Of a stretch of DNA of 64,000 bases, positions 32,571-47,315 are shown piece by piece. The notes under the pieces are model-generated. The model was not told where the DNA came from and ran no database searches. It saw nothing but the letters and a program-made list of their open reading frames with translations. Within the stretch, counting starts at the first letter, position 1. Every line of letters starts with the position of its first letter. The translations under genes and the position numbers were made by a program. The stretch is from positions 372,001 through 436,000 of the forward strand of contig JANPWX010000443.1 of assembly GCA_024734555.1 (NCBI GenBank), written 5' to 3'. The stretch comes from Trochalopteron elliotii. Taxonomy: Eukaryota > Chordata > Aves > Passeriformes > Leiothrichidae.

Positions 32571-35500
32571 ATCCCTGTAACTTCTTCACTGTGCTCTGTA
32601 AAAGCCAGGAGGGGGAAAGGTGTTCAGGATATTATTGCCTAGAAGTAAGTGATACTTAAGAGCACTGAAGCACCTTTACTTGGGTCTGGGTGACTGGCAT
32701 GAAAAGGCAAAGGTCCTGAGCAGAAATGCTCCAGAAGAGTCACAAAACACAGTGTAGCTCTCCTCCCCAGTGCTGCCTCAACATGCTGTTGCCCGAGGGT
32801 GGGGACCCTGATAAATTTTCCTTCCTGCCAGATGGCTCAGCTGGCCAGAGGACAAGTGCCTGCTGGTGGGACAGGGAGGGAGAGAGATGGGTGAATGGGT
32901 GCTCAGCTGTGCATAGGGCATGAAACCTCTACAGAGCATGGGGAGGGAGGTCTTGGAGGATGCTCCAGGAATGTGGAGAGAATGTGAAGGTAGGAATAAA
33001 ATTCTCTGTGGGAAAGTCCCTGGAGTACCACTGATGTGGAGAGGGTTGGAGACCTGCAGCCAGGAGCCTGGGGGAGGAAGGTGCAGAGCTGCAGCCTGTG
33101 GCCTTGTGGTCCCGTGCAGGAAGGGCTTGGCCAGGCACAACCTCCCCATGAACTCCTCGCCTCTGACGTGTGAGAAGTTTTTTATGACCTTAGGAACTCG
33201 CCGTGCTCCTGCAGCAATTGACTTGAGCACTCACTTGTTAATCATCTACTAGCTGGATTAAATGCTTCCTCTTACTGAACTAGTGTTTTTCCTCAATAAA
33301 TGAGATTTCACAATCCACAGAAGAAAGCGAGAGCCTGGTGTGAAGGTGCTTGTGACCAGGGGCTGGAGCTCGCCAAGAAGTGACCAGCTCCTGTGCTCAG
33401 GAAGGGGTTTCTCAGTTGACAAAAGCCTCATGATTTTGTCTGTAGTCAGGAATTTCTGTGAAGTGCTGACACCAAAAGTCAACTCGAAGAGGGGAGTATT
33501 TTTCCCTAGATCTCATAATTGTAGAGAAGCATGGAAAAAGGTCTTCCTGAAAGATCATAATCCAAAGGGCAAATAGAAGACTTCAAGTAGATTATTGAAA
33601 ATTCAGAAGAAAAAATGGAGATATGTGTGTGAGGCTTTTCCTGCCTTCTTCCCCGAGTGATAAAACAGACATCCCTGAGCTGCTTGTGCCATGCTTTCAT
33701 TTTCCAGGTGAGAAGCTGCCTTACCTGCACCATCCCTCTCTCCCACCACCTGTTCCCAGGTGTATCTTGCCCTCTGGACTTTGCCTGTTGGCAGTCCAGA
33801 CAGGACTGGTGTCCATGCAGGATCTTGCTGCCTTTGGCAGCACCAGTGTGGGCACAGGGAGACAGGAGGGTGGTGGTGAAGTGCTGTGGAGGAAGGTTGA
33901 GATGTGAGGGGATGAGAAGGAATGGACCTGGAGGAAGAGAACTTACACTTGGATGTTCCTGTCAAGGCAGTCTAAGGCAGCCAAAGGGGACTGAATGTAC
34001 GAGCTGGTTGCATTGCAGAAAGTCGTGTGTTGTACCTTAGGAATAGCTCTGTCTGAGGGGTGGAAGAGTGTTACTTCCTGAAGAGAAGCTGCCGGCGCAG
34101 TGGAACCCAGATCTTGAACACATCTGTGTTTTGTCTTGCTGGTTTGATAATGATCACCCCATTCTTTATCGAGTTCCCCCATCTTAGCACAGCACTCCTG
34201 CTGCTGTGGGAGCTCTCAGGAGCTCTCAGCCTGCCTCTCGAATAGGCAGAGGTTCATCATGTGATTGAATGGAGGCACGCCTTGCACGTGGGCAGACCAT
34301 ACCCCCCAAAAACAGAGCAGTGTGGTTGTCCAGTGAGAAAGGGCAGAAGTTCAAAGCTGAGAGTTGGTTTCTCAAGGCCCTTTCACGATAAATGGTGCAT
34401 TTGTTTTGGCCTGTTGACGTGATCTCTTCCCTGCTGCTGGTGTAAAGCAAAGTGCCTGCACAGATGAAATGTCCTCCAGAGAAGATGCAAAGGCTCTGCT
34501 CATTATCAGAAACGAGTAAAACTGCTCCAAGCTAATATGGCTGCCTAAAAATAGAAGTGGTGTTGGGGGGAGGGGCTGTCTTCTGTGTTCACTTGCCCTT
34601 GATTTTCATGACATTTTGCTGCTCTATATTGTGTGTCTTGTTCAGGAGACTGTGTGTCCTGGTCACACTGGAGTAATTCACAAGAATGTGTTTGTGTCAA
34701 AAAATATGAGGAGGACTGAAGAGCTTGGTGGGGGTTTAGCAGTTAACTGGCAGAATGCAGTTATTCAGGTTTATTCCCTCATCCTCCTGCTCCTCACAGG
34801 TTCACAGCATGTCCCTTGCTGTGATCTTGAAGCCTTTCCTGAAGGAGTGGGAGGCCTGAAGGAGGGATGGGATTGACAGTGAGGCTCTGGGCTGGGATGG
34901 ATCCCTGGTGCTGTGAGATGGTGGAGCAGAGGTCATCCATCATATGTAAGTCTTGCCAGAGAGGGAGGGCAGTCATCCCTAAGTTGAAGGTTGCAGCATC
35001 TACTTTGCAGTTAAGGGAAAAAAAAAAAAAAGAAGAAAGAAATTACTTATGAGACTTAATTACCGAGTTATTGTTATTCAGTATTTAAAGCCCAAGTTTC
35101 ATAACTGCCTTGTGATATCAGCATTCATGCTCTTTGTCAGTATTATGCAAGCAGCTCACCTTGTGATCATGAAATACTGAAAAGTGCTTTCTAATGCTCA
35201 CCCTCCTTTCTCAATGAGTCCATAAAACCTCTTCTGCTTTCCATTAATTATGGAACAATGGGACATTTTCCTCTTAAAAAGAGCTGAGCCTTTTTTGTTT
35301 GTTCTTCAAGTTCTCAAGCCAGTTGCTCCTCTGAGACCTTTCTGTTCCACATGGCTAGACCAGAGTGGGCATATCTTCTGTCCTTCACTGCACTGTCTTT
35401 TGCAACTTGGGAGAAAGCAGGGGGTTTGTGGACCAATCTTAGGGGCAGAGGTCTTGCTCTACTGAAGCAGTTCCAGCTGGTGCTTGGCTGTTTCTGGCAC

Positions 35501-38500
35501 TGGTGTGGTTGGTGTGATCTGCCTTCCAGGTTAACTGAGTCAGCTGGGAAAGATGGGATCAGGTCCAATGGGATCACTCCATTTCCTTCCCCAAAGGGCT
35601 GAAATACTGGCTGGCTTGTTGATACTCAGTTGTTTTCCAAGTGGGAGTTTGTTTAACACCAGAAGAAGCCCTTTCTGGTCCCCAGCAGGAGCTGTGGTGT
35701 GAGACCCTGGCAGTGCAGCTCTGGTTTCACCTGTGCCCAGTCTGGATTTTCCCCACCTCCACATCCAGATTTTGCAGAACACTGAGAGCAGACCTCTAGT
35801 TTTCCTCCTGATCAGTCCAGTTCTCCCACTCAGTGGCATCCAGAGAAAGGATAGAACAGGGAGGGTTATCCTGTTCTGTGGGGGTTGCCTGTAAGGTGGT
35901 TCTGCAGGTGCCTTTCTGGAGATCTGGGGTCTCTTGGTACTGTTGGGAGAATCTTGAATGATTTCCTTGACTTAAGAGATGCAGAATTTAGTCTTTCCTC
36001 TGAGCTGTCTCAAGAAAAAGGAAATTACTGTTTTTTCCCTTCCCTGTAGGGGGAAAGGGTTCATCTGTTTCTCCAGCACAGATGTGGAGTGTGCTGAGCA
36101 CACAGAGAGGATGTGTCTCCAGGCTCCTTGGCCAGTGCTGCTTCTCCACTACATCAGACTTTTCCCTATGTACACATCTGGAGATCCATAACTCCTTTCA
36201 CATGCTAATGAGGACTTTATAGATAAGATCCCCTGTGAGGAAAGGAATGCTAGGAGATTCTCATAGCAGAGGAAATCAAGCTGAGGAGTGGTCAAACATC
36301 TTCTTCCTTATATTCACATGTAAGCTATGCAGCCCTGGCAGAGCTCAGAGTAGGTCAGAGCCTTTGGCCTCTCATCCCGTGTTTGTAGCCATTAAACTAT
36401 GCTCTCCTAAGATTAGATAACCTGTGGTTTTAGTGTCTGCGAGTCTTGATGAGCAAATTCCTTTGGATAAATGCTTTTCTTGTATACTTGCCAACACAGA
36501 ATGATGTTTGGGACATGAGGGAAGGGAAATAACTTGCAGGTGTCAATTTTCAGGAGATGAATCAGATTAAGAGATAATACCCAACAGGTTAGAGCTGTTG
36601 GAGCAGCTCAGTGGTGAGGATCACATTATTCTGTGTCTCTGGTTTAGACTAAGTGATATGGAGAACCCAGGGTGCAGCTGTACTGCCAGCAGTTTACCAT
36701 GAGTTTGGATATTACTGGACAGTCTGGGTCTCTGGCAGTGATGAGATATGGCACTGGGGTTTGGGCCCTGGGATGGATTGCTAAAGGGGTTGTAATTGCA
36801 TGGTACTTGGTGTTACCCTGGACAAAAAGTCAGTCCTGGCTTTATATCACTTGCAGTCTGGGAAAGCTGATAGTTGAGTTGGTTTCCCTGCATAATGAAT
36901 ATTCCTTTTCAACACAGGTCTTCAGAGAAGGAAAAGATTGCAAAAGCCTCTTGGTGTTGTAGTAGTTTGTCTTCCTTACTGTAGCCTGGGGCTGTAAAGT
37001 AGATCAGAGCTCAGCTGAGCATATGCTGTATTTGGCTTACAATGAAACTGCAGCATCTCCCCCCCTTCTGACCAGGAGAGATGGTGATGGGCCAGCTGGG
37101 TCTGCAAGGAGGGATGAAGTGATGCTTTCTGAGGATTTAGGGTGGCCTGGCAGAGTTGGTTGTACTGTTTATTTTGCTTTCTGTGGCGGCGTGTTGCTGC
37201 TGAAACACGTGGATTTGATTTCTGATTATGAGCATCCTTATCTCTTTCTGTAGCCATTAGCTCTCTGTCTTGCCCATGTGGGAAGCTGTAAGCTACTTCA
37301 TCTGATAAGGCTTTTCTTATCTGTTCTGCTGTTTATTGTGTTGAATTGAAATTACTCTAGGAACTATAAAAAAGAGGATAGAGCCTGGGAATTACAGCTG
37401 AGAAGTTGTGTTTCTCTTCCCTGCACAGACAGACAAGACAGCAATAGAAAGTATGAATGTCTCCATGCATCAGCCCAAAGCTGAGTTCTTGGTCATGTAT
37501 TATGTCGAGAACAAAACATATGTCCTGAGATTTCCTTTCCTTCCTTACTTTGTGCAGCATCAGAACACCCCGTGTGGCCTTGTGAACTCATTGGCCTGCT
37601 TGTGAAATATTCAGTAAAGCTTGGGCTGAGTTTGCCTCACTGTCAGTGAGTTGCATCTTTTTGGAGTGGCTTTGATCTTGCTTACTCCGTGCTGAGTGAT
37701 TTACACTCCTCTCACATGAGCTGCAGCTTCGGTGGATGTGCCACCCTCTGAGAGTCTGGCCCTTGCAAGGCTCTCTTGTTTCTCCTAATCGTGAGCGTTT
37801 AAATGGTATTAAAGCTGCTTATCCCAGTCTTGTGCCTTTTCAGAGTCATTAACACCTCTGCAGAGAAAGTGTAAAACTCTAGTAAAGTCAGCTGGTGGCA
37901 CTTTGCAGTGGTTTGAATGGTTCTAGAGGGAGCAAAGGGCTGGACTTCTGTGCTGAGGAGGGTGTTCCTTCCTGGTGGTGCAGTCCCCTTGGGTGGGGAG
38001 CACCCAGATGTGGTGGGTTCACCCTTGGGAGGTGGTGTTCCCCTTCAGCCTGGGGTCAGGACTCCTTTCTGGGTGTGAGAACAGCCACCTCGAGCTTCTG
38101 TTGAGTTCTTCCCCCACCACAATTCCCTAGAGGACAGAAACATCCATCTCCTTGTTTGCTGTGCCTCACTTAAGGGCGTGTCTCAAATGATGTCAGCAAT
38201 TTTCTTTTCTGTTCTGTTACCTTTACCAAGGTGTTCAAGGGTGATCCCATCAGGAAGTCATCCAAGAAACCCCAAAGCTGGCTTTGTTCTTCAGCTTGGA
38301 TGTGTTCCTGTGCAGCAACTGTGCCACAGTGGTCTGATCTGCCTCCTGGCCATGGAGAAGTTCTACTCTTGCTCTCATTGCCTGGTCTGTTGAGCCAGTT
38401 GAGCTTTGCACTAATTAATGGGAAATTGTCATGACTAATGTTGGGCTGGTAGGAAAAACTAATAGGGGTGAATAATAGCACAAGATACATGGAACTCAAC

Positions 38501-41500
38501 GTTTTTCTCCTTGGAGGCTGTAGATGTAATCCACTTAATATTCTGTGAAACACAAGATTAATATTCTTCAGCATAATGTATGTGAGGGCTTTTCTTTTTA
38601 GTTTGCTGGCAGAGGCATTGCTGCATTGCTAAAGCTGAGGGCAGGGGATTAGGAGAGGGGGAAGGATGCTGACCCAACTTCCAGAGGATTCAGAAACAGC
38701 AAAATCTGGCTAGAGGAGATTAAACTTCTTCCTTGCTAGCAGGATTTTTCTGCAAGAAGTGTGCCTCACACTGGGATAGCCCCTGTTGAAACCTGGTAGG
38801 GTGTCTTTCAACTCTTTGGATGCCTAAATTATTGGGGAATAGATCTGATTTGCTTGGACTGTGTGGTGTCACTGCTGGTGGGCTCCCAGTGCAAAGCTGA
38901 TGCCTGCAGAGTGTGGAAACCAGCCCCAGCCTTGCACTTGTCCTCCTTCACGACATAGTTTTGCCATGATTTAAACTCATAGAGCTGCTAAGCTTCATAG
39001 AGGTTCCTTTAAAATAATAATAAAGCAAAGCCCCTGTTCTTTTTCTTTCCCAGGATGGAAAGAATGCAGTGAGTTGCCAAGCTTAAAGAGGAGTAGATAC
39101 AGCAGAAATAAATAAATCAAGACCATTTATTTTAAGTTGATTAATATGATATGCTCATAGTTTTCTAAAATAAAATCTAGCCCCAGAGAGTTTAGCAAAT
39201 CAAATAACAATAATGGCAATTAATTTAGAAGCAATTACTAATGTTTCTCATCCCCTTAAACACTCATGATTAATCTCACATTTATGGCTGTGGGCCAAAT
39301 CCTGGTGGGGATGTGCAGTGTCTCTCTTGGGTTGGAGGAGGTGGGCCTGAAGAGCTGACCCCATTCCTGACTCTGAGTGGCTGGTGGATGCTGGCACCTT
39401 GTGCCTCCAGGAGGGTTTGGTCTGATTTTTCAGTTGAAATTCCAATTATTATGGGCTTCCCCACCTGCTTTGTTTTGCTGTCTTGTACTGGTCTTCAGCA
39501 GGCTGGTCCCTGTGGTCTTACAGGGCTTGTTTAGCTGCTCTGTGTGTGTTTATATTAACGTTTTCAGCCTGCTTGTGTGAACTAATAAAAAATCGTGGAG
39601 CTCTGCAAGAAGCCAGGTAATGTCACAGCTGGTTCCAGGGAGCAGAGCTAGCAGAGAGCTCCCAAGGCAGGGAGGTGTCACAGGGCTCTAATTTGACAGC
39701 ACAACTGGTACTGTAAAGCAAAATGAGGTGGTTGGATTTATGGGACATCAAGATGACTTGCAAAGCAAAACCTGCACATCTTCCTGGGGTGTGTGGGAGA
39801 AACATCCCTCCAACTTTGTCTCATCCAAAGTGCTGTTGTGATGCAGGTATCAAATGAACTAAAACTAAATGATCTGTGTGCCCCTGCCAAGTTTAGTAAT
39901 TCAGGGCATTGGGGTTTAAAATAAAAGGCATTTCCCTCAATTTCTGAGACTGTTTCACAATGTAGGAAGCCACCAAGAAACACAAAAGACTTGCTATGGG
40001 AAATGCTTCACACCCAGGCAGAAAAATTCTTGCAAATCACTTCAGCAACTGTAAATCAGACCTGATTTTAGGCTGTTTTTGTGGCATGGATCAGGCAGGA
40101 GCTTGCTTTTTGCTGTGGGACCTTGTTTTCCACCCAATTTGAGTGTCTGTCAAAACCAATGTTTTAGACTTCCTGTCTCTTATTGGATACAGCCTGTAAA
40201 ATGTAGGAGAAACAGAGAGAAGCCTTCCTTTCCCCTTCCCCACAACTTCCTTTCCTGTTCCCCAAAACTCTCGGGTGAGATGTGTTTCTAAATTGAAACA
40301 TGCAAATTAACATATATTTGATATTCTTTTAAATAATTTTGCTGATTTGTCAAAGACAATTCAATGTAAAAGTGACTTTATAGTACAAGGTTGTCAGCTT
40401 GTCGGTATAGTTGTGGGGTTTGGTTTTTTTCTGCAGTGTCCTGCAGAGTTCTGCTCAGTAATTTAAAGTGATTTCTTACCCATATTGTTCTTTCTTGAAG
40501 TTGCTGCCACTGGAGAGTTATCTGCCTTTCTTGCTAACCAGCCCTTGTAGAGCCAAGTGATGACAAGTGACAAGCTGTGGATAAACTCTTTGAAAAGCAC
40601 AAAACCAGCAGATAACTCCATCTCCAGATGATCTGTGAAAACTGGGCTGATGTGAGAAACTCTCAACTGAATCCAGCAGGGAGGTGGTGTTTCTCCAGAC
40701 GTGTACAGGGACAAGAAAATATTGAAAAGTAATGGCAGCTGCTTTAATCTGGGATTCAGGGATTTCTGGAATGCATGCCTACATGCCAGGCTGTGTGTTA
40801 GTTGTTGCACAGATCTCTGCTGTTGAAGGCTGTAGTTTGTGGGTTGTTGATGCTACAACCCTTTTATCCCTGACAGGTTTTCTGGTCAGCTCAGCCCACA
40901 ACCATAACTGAAAAATAGACATGAGAGGTACAAAACCATCCCAGTTTGTAAAAGCAAAAGTTTTAAGATTGCTTTTCTTTACTTGCTCCAAAATGCACCT
41001 GGGACTGAGATGTTCTCCTGTTTTAAGCCCTCTGGCCACAACTCTCACTGCAAGGAGGGGGCAAGGCTGTCATTTCTTGACAAAGGTGATCCCAGATGGT
41101 GACCCCAGCAGCCTCCTGTGAGGGCTGCAGAAGCTGGAGTGTCCAGCAGTGTCTCAGGAAGGTGCAGGGTGGCTTCTCTCACCCCTGCAGACACACACAG
41201 ACACAGCCACAAGTGTGACCTGCTGTGGGAGACTGAATGTTTGCCTCTGTGTGAGAGGGTGCTCCTTTCTCTTGGCATGAGCTTGGCAGCAGCCATTCTT
41301 TTACACAGTGCATCTCCAGGATTGGGATGTTAAGAGGCAGTAGTTCCCAAAACAGCTGCCTTGGGAAGTAATTAAACCAACTCCTCTGAGGCCCCATAAA
41401 CCTTTGACAGTGTTTAGTGGTAGATAATGATTTCAGCTTGATGCAAACATTTGCTGGCCAAAGTTGAAACTCTGCTTCTCAGAGGGATGAGATCTAAACA

Positions 41501-44500
41501 TTTAGGAATAATATCTTATTGGTCTGAAACTACACAAATGACTTCCAGTGAGGAGAGTGTCCAGCTGCTGTGCTCTAATTGATGTATGCATCCCAAGAAG
41601 TGTGGTACAATACTGGCAGTGACTTTAGATCTTCTGGGGGCTATAGATGTGATTTATAATTGGCACTGCAGCTTTTTAGAGACACTGAGCTCAGCCAAGC
41701 CTTTTATATATTGCCCTGTTGAAGTTGTGTGCTTGAATTAGGCATATGTTGGAGGGGTTGGTGGCACTGAGGCTGCATTCATTCAGCAAGGCATTGAAAA
41801 CCTTGGGGTTCTCTTAGCAGTTGTGCTTTTGCTGGTACTTCTGGTCTGATTGGCTTCTGGCTCTTCTAGATGAACAGTCTTCTGTGGACTGGAAGGTAGG
41901 TTTGTCATACAGCTGCAAACAATTCATGGAGTCTGTCCTGGTGGTCTGTGGAATGTACTGTAGAGCTTTAAAAGGGTGAGAGGAGTGGCTGCTTTGGAGG
42001 GAAACTAACTTCAAATGGAGAATAAGTACATTTGTGTTGTCTTGAGGGTTATTGAATATATCAGCCTTTTCTTACTGTGCTAAGTCTCACGGAGGCCACA
42101 TGTTCATTTTCATTAGCCTCAAGTCCAAACTGGCTGCCTTTTGCTTGAGGGACATCAGGAGAGATGGACTCACCATGTTGCTAGCCATGCTTTTGAAGGA
42201 GTGGGAAGAAGGCTTGGACCCTTCTTGTTTTGATTAAGATAAATGTGTAGCTTGTGGGTGGCTTTTCCTTGGTCTGGAACTGCTCTGACATGCAACATTG
42301 GAGGAAGGTTAATTTTAGATATGTCATCATTGTCCTCTCCTAATGTCACTACTGCACCTTGGGCTGTGGGACCCACCCTTTGCAGTGCTACAATTGCATC
42401 ATTTTCCATAGAAAAAAACATTTTTATCCAGGTTGGTATGTGTGTTCCTTATAGACTTGGATCTCCCACATTTCGTATTTGTGGAGAGGGTACAGAATGG
42501 CTGCTTTTTCTTCTGACGTTCTAGAAAGGAGAAACTAGGCCAGAAGAACTCTAATTTTGTGTGTGCAAGTATGAGTCTGTGAGCAGGAAATCTGGAATAC
42601 TCAGTTTATTGTAACTTCAGTGGCTTGGCCTCTGCAGAACCAAGTAGGAATGAGCTGTGCGTGTGCATAAGGGATTTTGTATTTTTCTTGCCTTAGCACT
42701 GGTGTTGGCTATTCCTTTGCTGGCTGGGGGCTACAAATCCACACTTACATCCTAAATTGAACAGGTAATAGTTGAAGAAGTAATACAGTTTTATTGACTG
42801 AAAAGCCCAGTGTGGTGATTAGTTCTTATTTAATTTTGCTGCTGCCAACTATTGGCAGGTCTTAACATTCAGGAAAGGAAAGAGATGCTCACATGGTGGC
42901 TGGAGCTTTATTGCAGTGAGAAGTTGGGGAGGAGAGTGTTGGAAATCCACTGGGAGAATGGATTTATGGTTTAGGAAGGGGGAATGGACAGAGCACAGAT
43001 GTGCTCTCAGTAGGGCCTGGAGGAGCATCTCCTGGTGAGATGCTGCAGAGGAGTGGTTGGTAAACAGGCTTCTCAGCTGTCCAGGTGAGAAATTTTTCTT
43101 CTGTTAATAACTTAGCCTTGAGAGCAGTTTTTCTTACGCTCTGTAGTAAATGCTGTTTCTTGACTAACATCTTCTTTTAAGTTACTGAGCTGGATGTTGG
43201 GGGTGAGGGAGGACAAACTGCTTCTTCAAAATGAAAACAAAGCCCTTGGGGAGTTCATTATTACTCTTCCAAGTAGAGCAGCTTGTATTGCTTGAGTAGG
43301 CAGGAGGTGCAGTGGTAGATGGCATTGATGATAGCTTGTTTTGTGAGTCTCTGGATGGGTGGGCGAAGGAGGGGAAGGGACCAAAGCTGGCAGGAGAAGG
43401 CGTGAGTTAAAACAATCCCTGTGAGGGCTGAGTAACATCCAGTAGTCCAGCGTGGTTCTGCTTCATTGCTTGGCTTTTATCTCAAAAATACCTGTGCAGC
43501 CTTCTGAGGTTTTCTGCACTGCTTTAATTAATGGGCAGCTTAGGGCTATGTCTGTGTGATTGAAACTTGAAAAAGTCATGTCCCCAACCTATTTTTTAGA
43601 AAGTTCCCAGTGACTCAGTCAGTATTTTGTTGCCTTGGCCTCTGCCTTCCTGCTTTGTTTGCTGCTGTCTGCAGCTATATTAACAATCCTCTCCTGGCTT
43701 GTGCAGTCTGTCTTCATATTACTCACAGGGCTGTTAACTAGAAGTGCCTTGGAGATGGAGACAGCCAGCTGATTACTAAAAAGCAGCTGTGTCTTCAAGT
43801 GCTCTTCAAACCCCTCTATTTTTCTCTAAACCATGTGTCATTCGGGGGTAACTTCCCCAAGGTGATCCAGACCTTGTTTTGTCAAGCTGCACAAGTGCTT
43901 CAATTCCTGCTGTAGAAGCCAGTGCAGAAAGTGTTGCAAAAATGAGTGAACTGATGCACCTTCAGAAGGAATAGCAGGGAATGTTGTATAGGTTGAGGTT
44001 ACTCAGGTCCTGATGCCTGGAGATTTATGGCTGTTTACAGAGCTGCTAGAGCTTCCTGCCAATGTGAGAAGTGGCTTCACAGAGTATGGCCCAGCCTGGG
44101 CATTTGGCCTTGGGGAAATGAAATCTGGGCAGGTGTATAATGTGAAAACTAAAGGCTTCGTCCTTGTACTCCTTCCTTGCAGTGATGCTTGGCATAATCA
44201 GAAATGTTACCCTGATGACAGTTTTGCCAATTGAACTCCACTGCTGAAAGGCTTTTCTGTCTCTCCTGCATTCCTTGCAAAACCTTTCTCACATTCTGAA
44301 TCAATGATCGTTCACTTCTGGCTGGAGCTTGGTAGGGTTGGAAGACTCAACTTTCTCCAGGCAGTTGACACCTCAAGACAACCACTTGGGTTGACAGTGT
44401 TGCCATGCCAAGCTGTGTGATGCCAGGTGGGATTGTGGCTCTCCTGGGCTGTCTGGGTGCTTTGGCATTGCCATTAGTTTACAAGAGCCAGCTTTTTTGG

Positions 44501-46167
44501 AAGGATGACCCTCTGGTGCTTCCCAGTGCCGAAATTTCTGCTTGTGACTGCCAGGACTTGTCCAGGCAGAGGCACCTGCACACAGACAGAGCTCCCTGGG
44601 TCTTGTGTTGAGGGTGAGGAGTAAATGACTTTGTAAGCCTGCTTTGGTTTTTGTGGGATCTCCTGTTGAGGCTGTTTTATTATGGAGATGTAAGGCAGAA
44701 GCTCATAATATCCTGATGCTTGGGAGCATTAGTTGCTCAGGCTTTATATCTTGGTGGAGATTAAAAAAACTCTTCTGATGCCACAGAGCTGCTTTAGCTG
44801 CTTTGTGCCTGGGGACACTCCTCTGTTACTGACCCGTAACTGCACTGCCTCTGGTTACACAGTGCTTTTTCCTTCTCTAGGGTTGTAGCATTTGCTTAAT
44901 GACTGGGTAGCTCCATGATTTTTGGCTGAAAGTTGTCATTAGCTGCCAGAATTGGGGGACTAAGTGCACAATGATTACAGAGGCTGCAACCTCTGATTTC
45001 CCCTCCTGTGCATCCACAGCAATCGTGGTTTAATTGGTGTGCCCCTGGGTTCCCCTCTCCTGAGCATCTTTCCACTGTCTCCTCGTGTAACCCTTCCTGT
45101 TACATCCCTTTTGTGTGGGCTAGAAGGGAGGGAAATGAGTCTCCTTCAAGGAAAATGAGCAGATTTAGTGTACAGGCTGTGTGTAAATATTTCTGGTGTT
45201 TATGGACACCTGCATGATGGTATTTAAAGATGGCTAACTTGTGTTCTGCTCACTCAGTGTTCACCAGAGCCAGCAGTGATACACACCTGCATCCCTTGGC
45301 CCTTAGGTGACTTAGCCCTGGGTGTGGATATTGCTCTCTGAATAGTCTCCTCAAGGAAAGTGTTGGCTCTTTTGTGCCTTGGACTTGTTGAGATATCATG
45401 GTGTGGGCAAGGATATCTTTCAGCTTTAGTTTTGTGAGGTCTGGGTTAGACAGAAGGGAGGGAACAGTTTTGACCAGAAACCCACAAGCCCCACTGTGTG
45501 CTCCACACTGATAAGTCTTCAAAAGGGAGGCCTGTTTTGTTACTGAAATTTGAATATATCCTGCTTTATCATCCACACACAGAAGTCCCTTTTCTGGTAA
45601 TGCACCAGTTTCAAATACACTGTTTATTAAAATAAAGTGGGCTTTTTTTTCCTTACCCATGATATTGCTAAAAAGGATGATGTCTCTGTGTTTTTCTGTG
45701 TCTCAGACTGGTTTTAGCCACTGAAATGTCAGTACCACTGGTTTTCTTGAGAGATTAGTAAAAACATAACAATTTCCCACTTGAATTTGAGCCTGTCCTG
45801 GCTTTACTTGTGGCAGCATGGTCAAATCCTGGCACAAGAGAGCTCAGGTCCCAACCCAGCTCTGCCTGGAGGAACACTGGGTCTGCACAACCCTTGCTGC
45901 AGGTGCCACACTGTGAAACATTTCCCATCCTATGGGCAGCTGAAAAGTCCTATTGAGTGTTTTGCTGCTTTATTGGGAGCCTGAGTTTGCTCCTGTGTCT
46001 TCTGGCACAAGTTCTGAGTAGCAGTAGCAGGGAGGAGAGAGGGACGCTGCCTTAGTTTAAGGGATCTTGGCAAAGTCCTGGTGCTACTACAGCTGTACAA
46101 ATCCTTTTCTAGTTAGAAAGCTAACGTAGAGCTGAAAATTATTTGTGGGTTTGTCTTAAACACTGTC

Positions 46168-46186
46168 TCCCCCCCTCCCCCCCGTT
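46168..46186. repeat. C-rich tract
   Basis: Two runs of C separated by one T (CCCCCCCC-T-CCCCCCC type), so the minus strand is G-rich and could form quadruplex-like structures. It lies within the presumed TNIK intron 1. Confidence 0.7.
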
Positions 46187-47225
46187 TTAAACAATGCACC
46201 TTCTTTGCCTAAACTAACAGCTCACCTCATTTTTTCCTTTTATTTGTGGGCTTGTTATTCAATGGAGATGTTTTCAGTTACAAGAGGTACAGTAGTTCTT
46301 GTGAAGGCACTCTGGGCTGTGGGAAGAGCAGGCTGCAGCAGCCTTATCACATGTGTGTTCCCCCTGGATGGAGGAGAGGGCACCAGCAGAAGGAGGAAGG
46401 TGCCAGGCTGGAGGCAGCCCTGTGGGATGAGCTTTACAGCCACCCCCAGCCAAGAGCAGCCCAGCACTGCTGTGAGCCCTGAGCTGCAGCACAGGCTATA
46501 TTTGGTCTGAGATTATTCCCTGCTTGGCCTGGATTGGTCCTGGTTGGGGCTCTGCAGGGTGGATTTCATTTTCCCCTGGCTAACATCACCCATGCTGTGT
46601 GCCTCTCTATTTTTCTCCCTTGCTGCCCACTCCAGCCTGCCCGAGCTGCTGTTGCTGCTCTCTGGTACCCTCCTGAAACACCTCAGCAGGGTCTTTGTGG
46701 GATGTGCAGGATGTGCCCCTGGTACCAGGGACAGCCTATTCCCCAGCATCCATTAAGATGCAAATCTCTTTCCTGTGTATGAATCAGTCCAGGGGAGACC
46801 AGTGGGAGGCAGAGTTTTTTTTACCTTGCCCTCACCATCTTTTGCTGTGTGTTTTCTGGAAAGGCCATTAAGAGCATATTATTCTGGGTTGTAATAGTGA
46901 TTCTTGGGGAGAAACTTTTCCCTTTGACTGCCTGCTGCATGGGAGGAGGGCAGCATGTCTGGGAGGAGAGATCCAGCCCCTGTGCTCCCTGACAGTGCTG
47001 GTGCTCCCAGAATCTTGGCTCTGCTGAGGTGGAGCTGCCTGTGGCAGCATTCAGGGGAGCAGTGTCACCCCTGGCTGTGCTGAGAGATGCCCAGTTACCT
47101 TGGCAATGCTTCTGGAGAAATGCAGGGAGAACACAGGATGGAGAGGGGACATTGCAACAGAGAAACTGCCTGGCTGGTGGGAGCTGGAGCAGCAGGTGTG
47201 GTGGATGGGAGCCATGGGGGACAAC

Positions 47226-47315
47226 CCTCCTGGCACAGAGCTGCCCTGGGGGAAAGCCCTCCTGGCACAGAGCTGCCCCTGGGGGAAAGCCCTCCTGGCA
47301 CAGAGCTGCCCTGGG
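47226..47315. repeat. Minisatellite, 32/33-bp unit, nearly three copies
   Basis: Units start at 47226, 47258 and 47291 with CCTCCTGGCACAGAGCTGCC. Copies one and two are followed by CTGGGGGAAAGC, and copy two has one extra C. The third is cut short at 47315. Open frames here look repetitive on both strands but are not genes. Confidence 0.93.
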
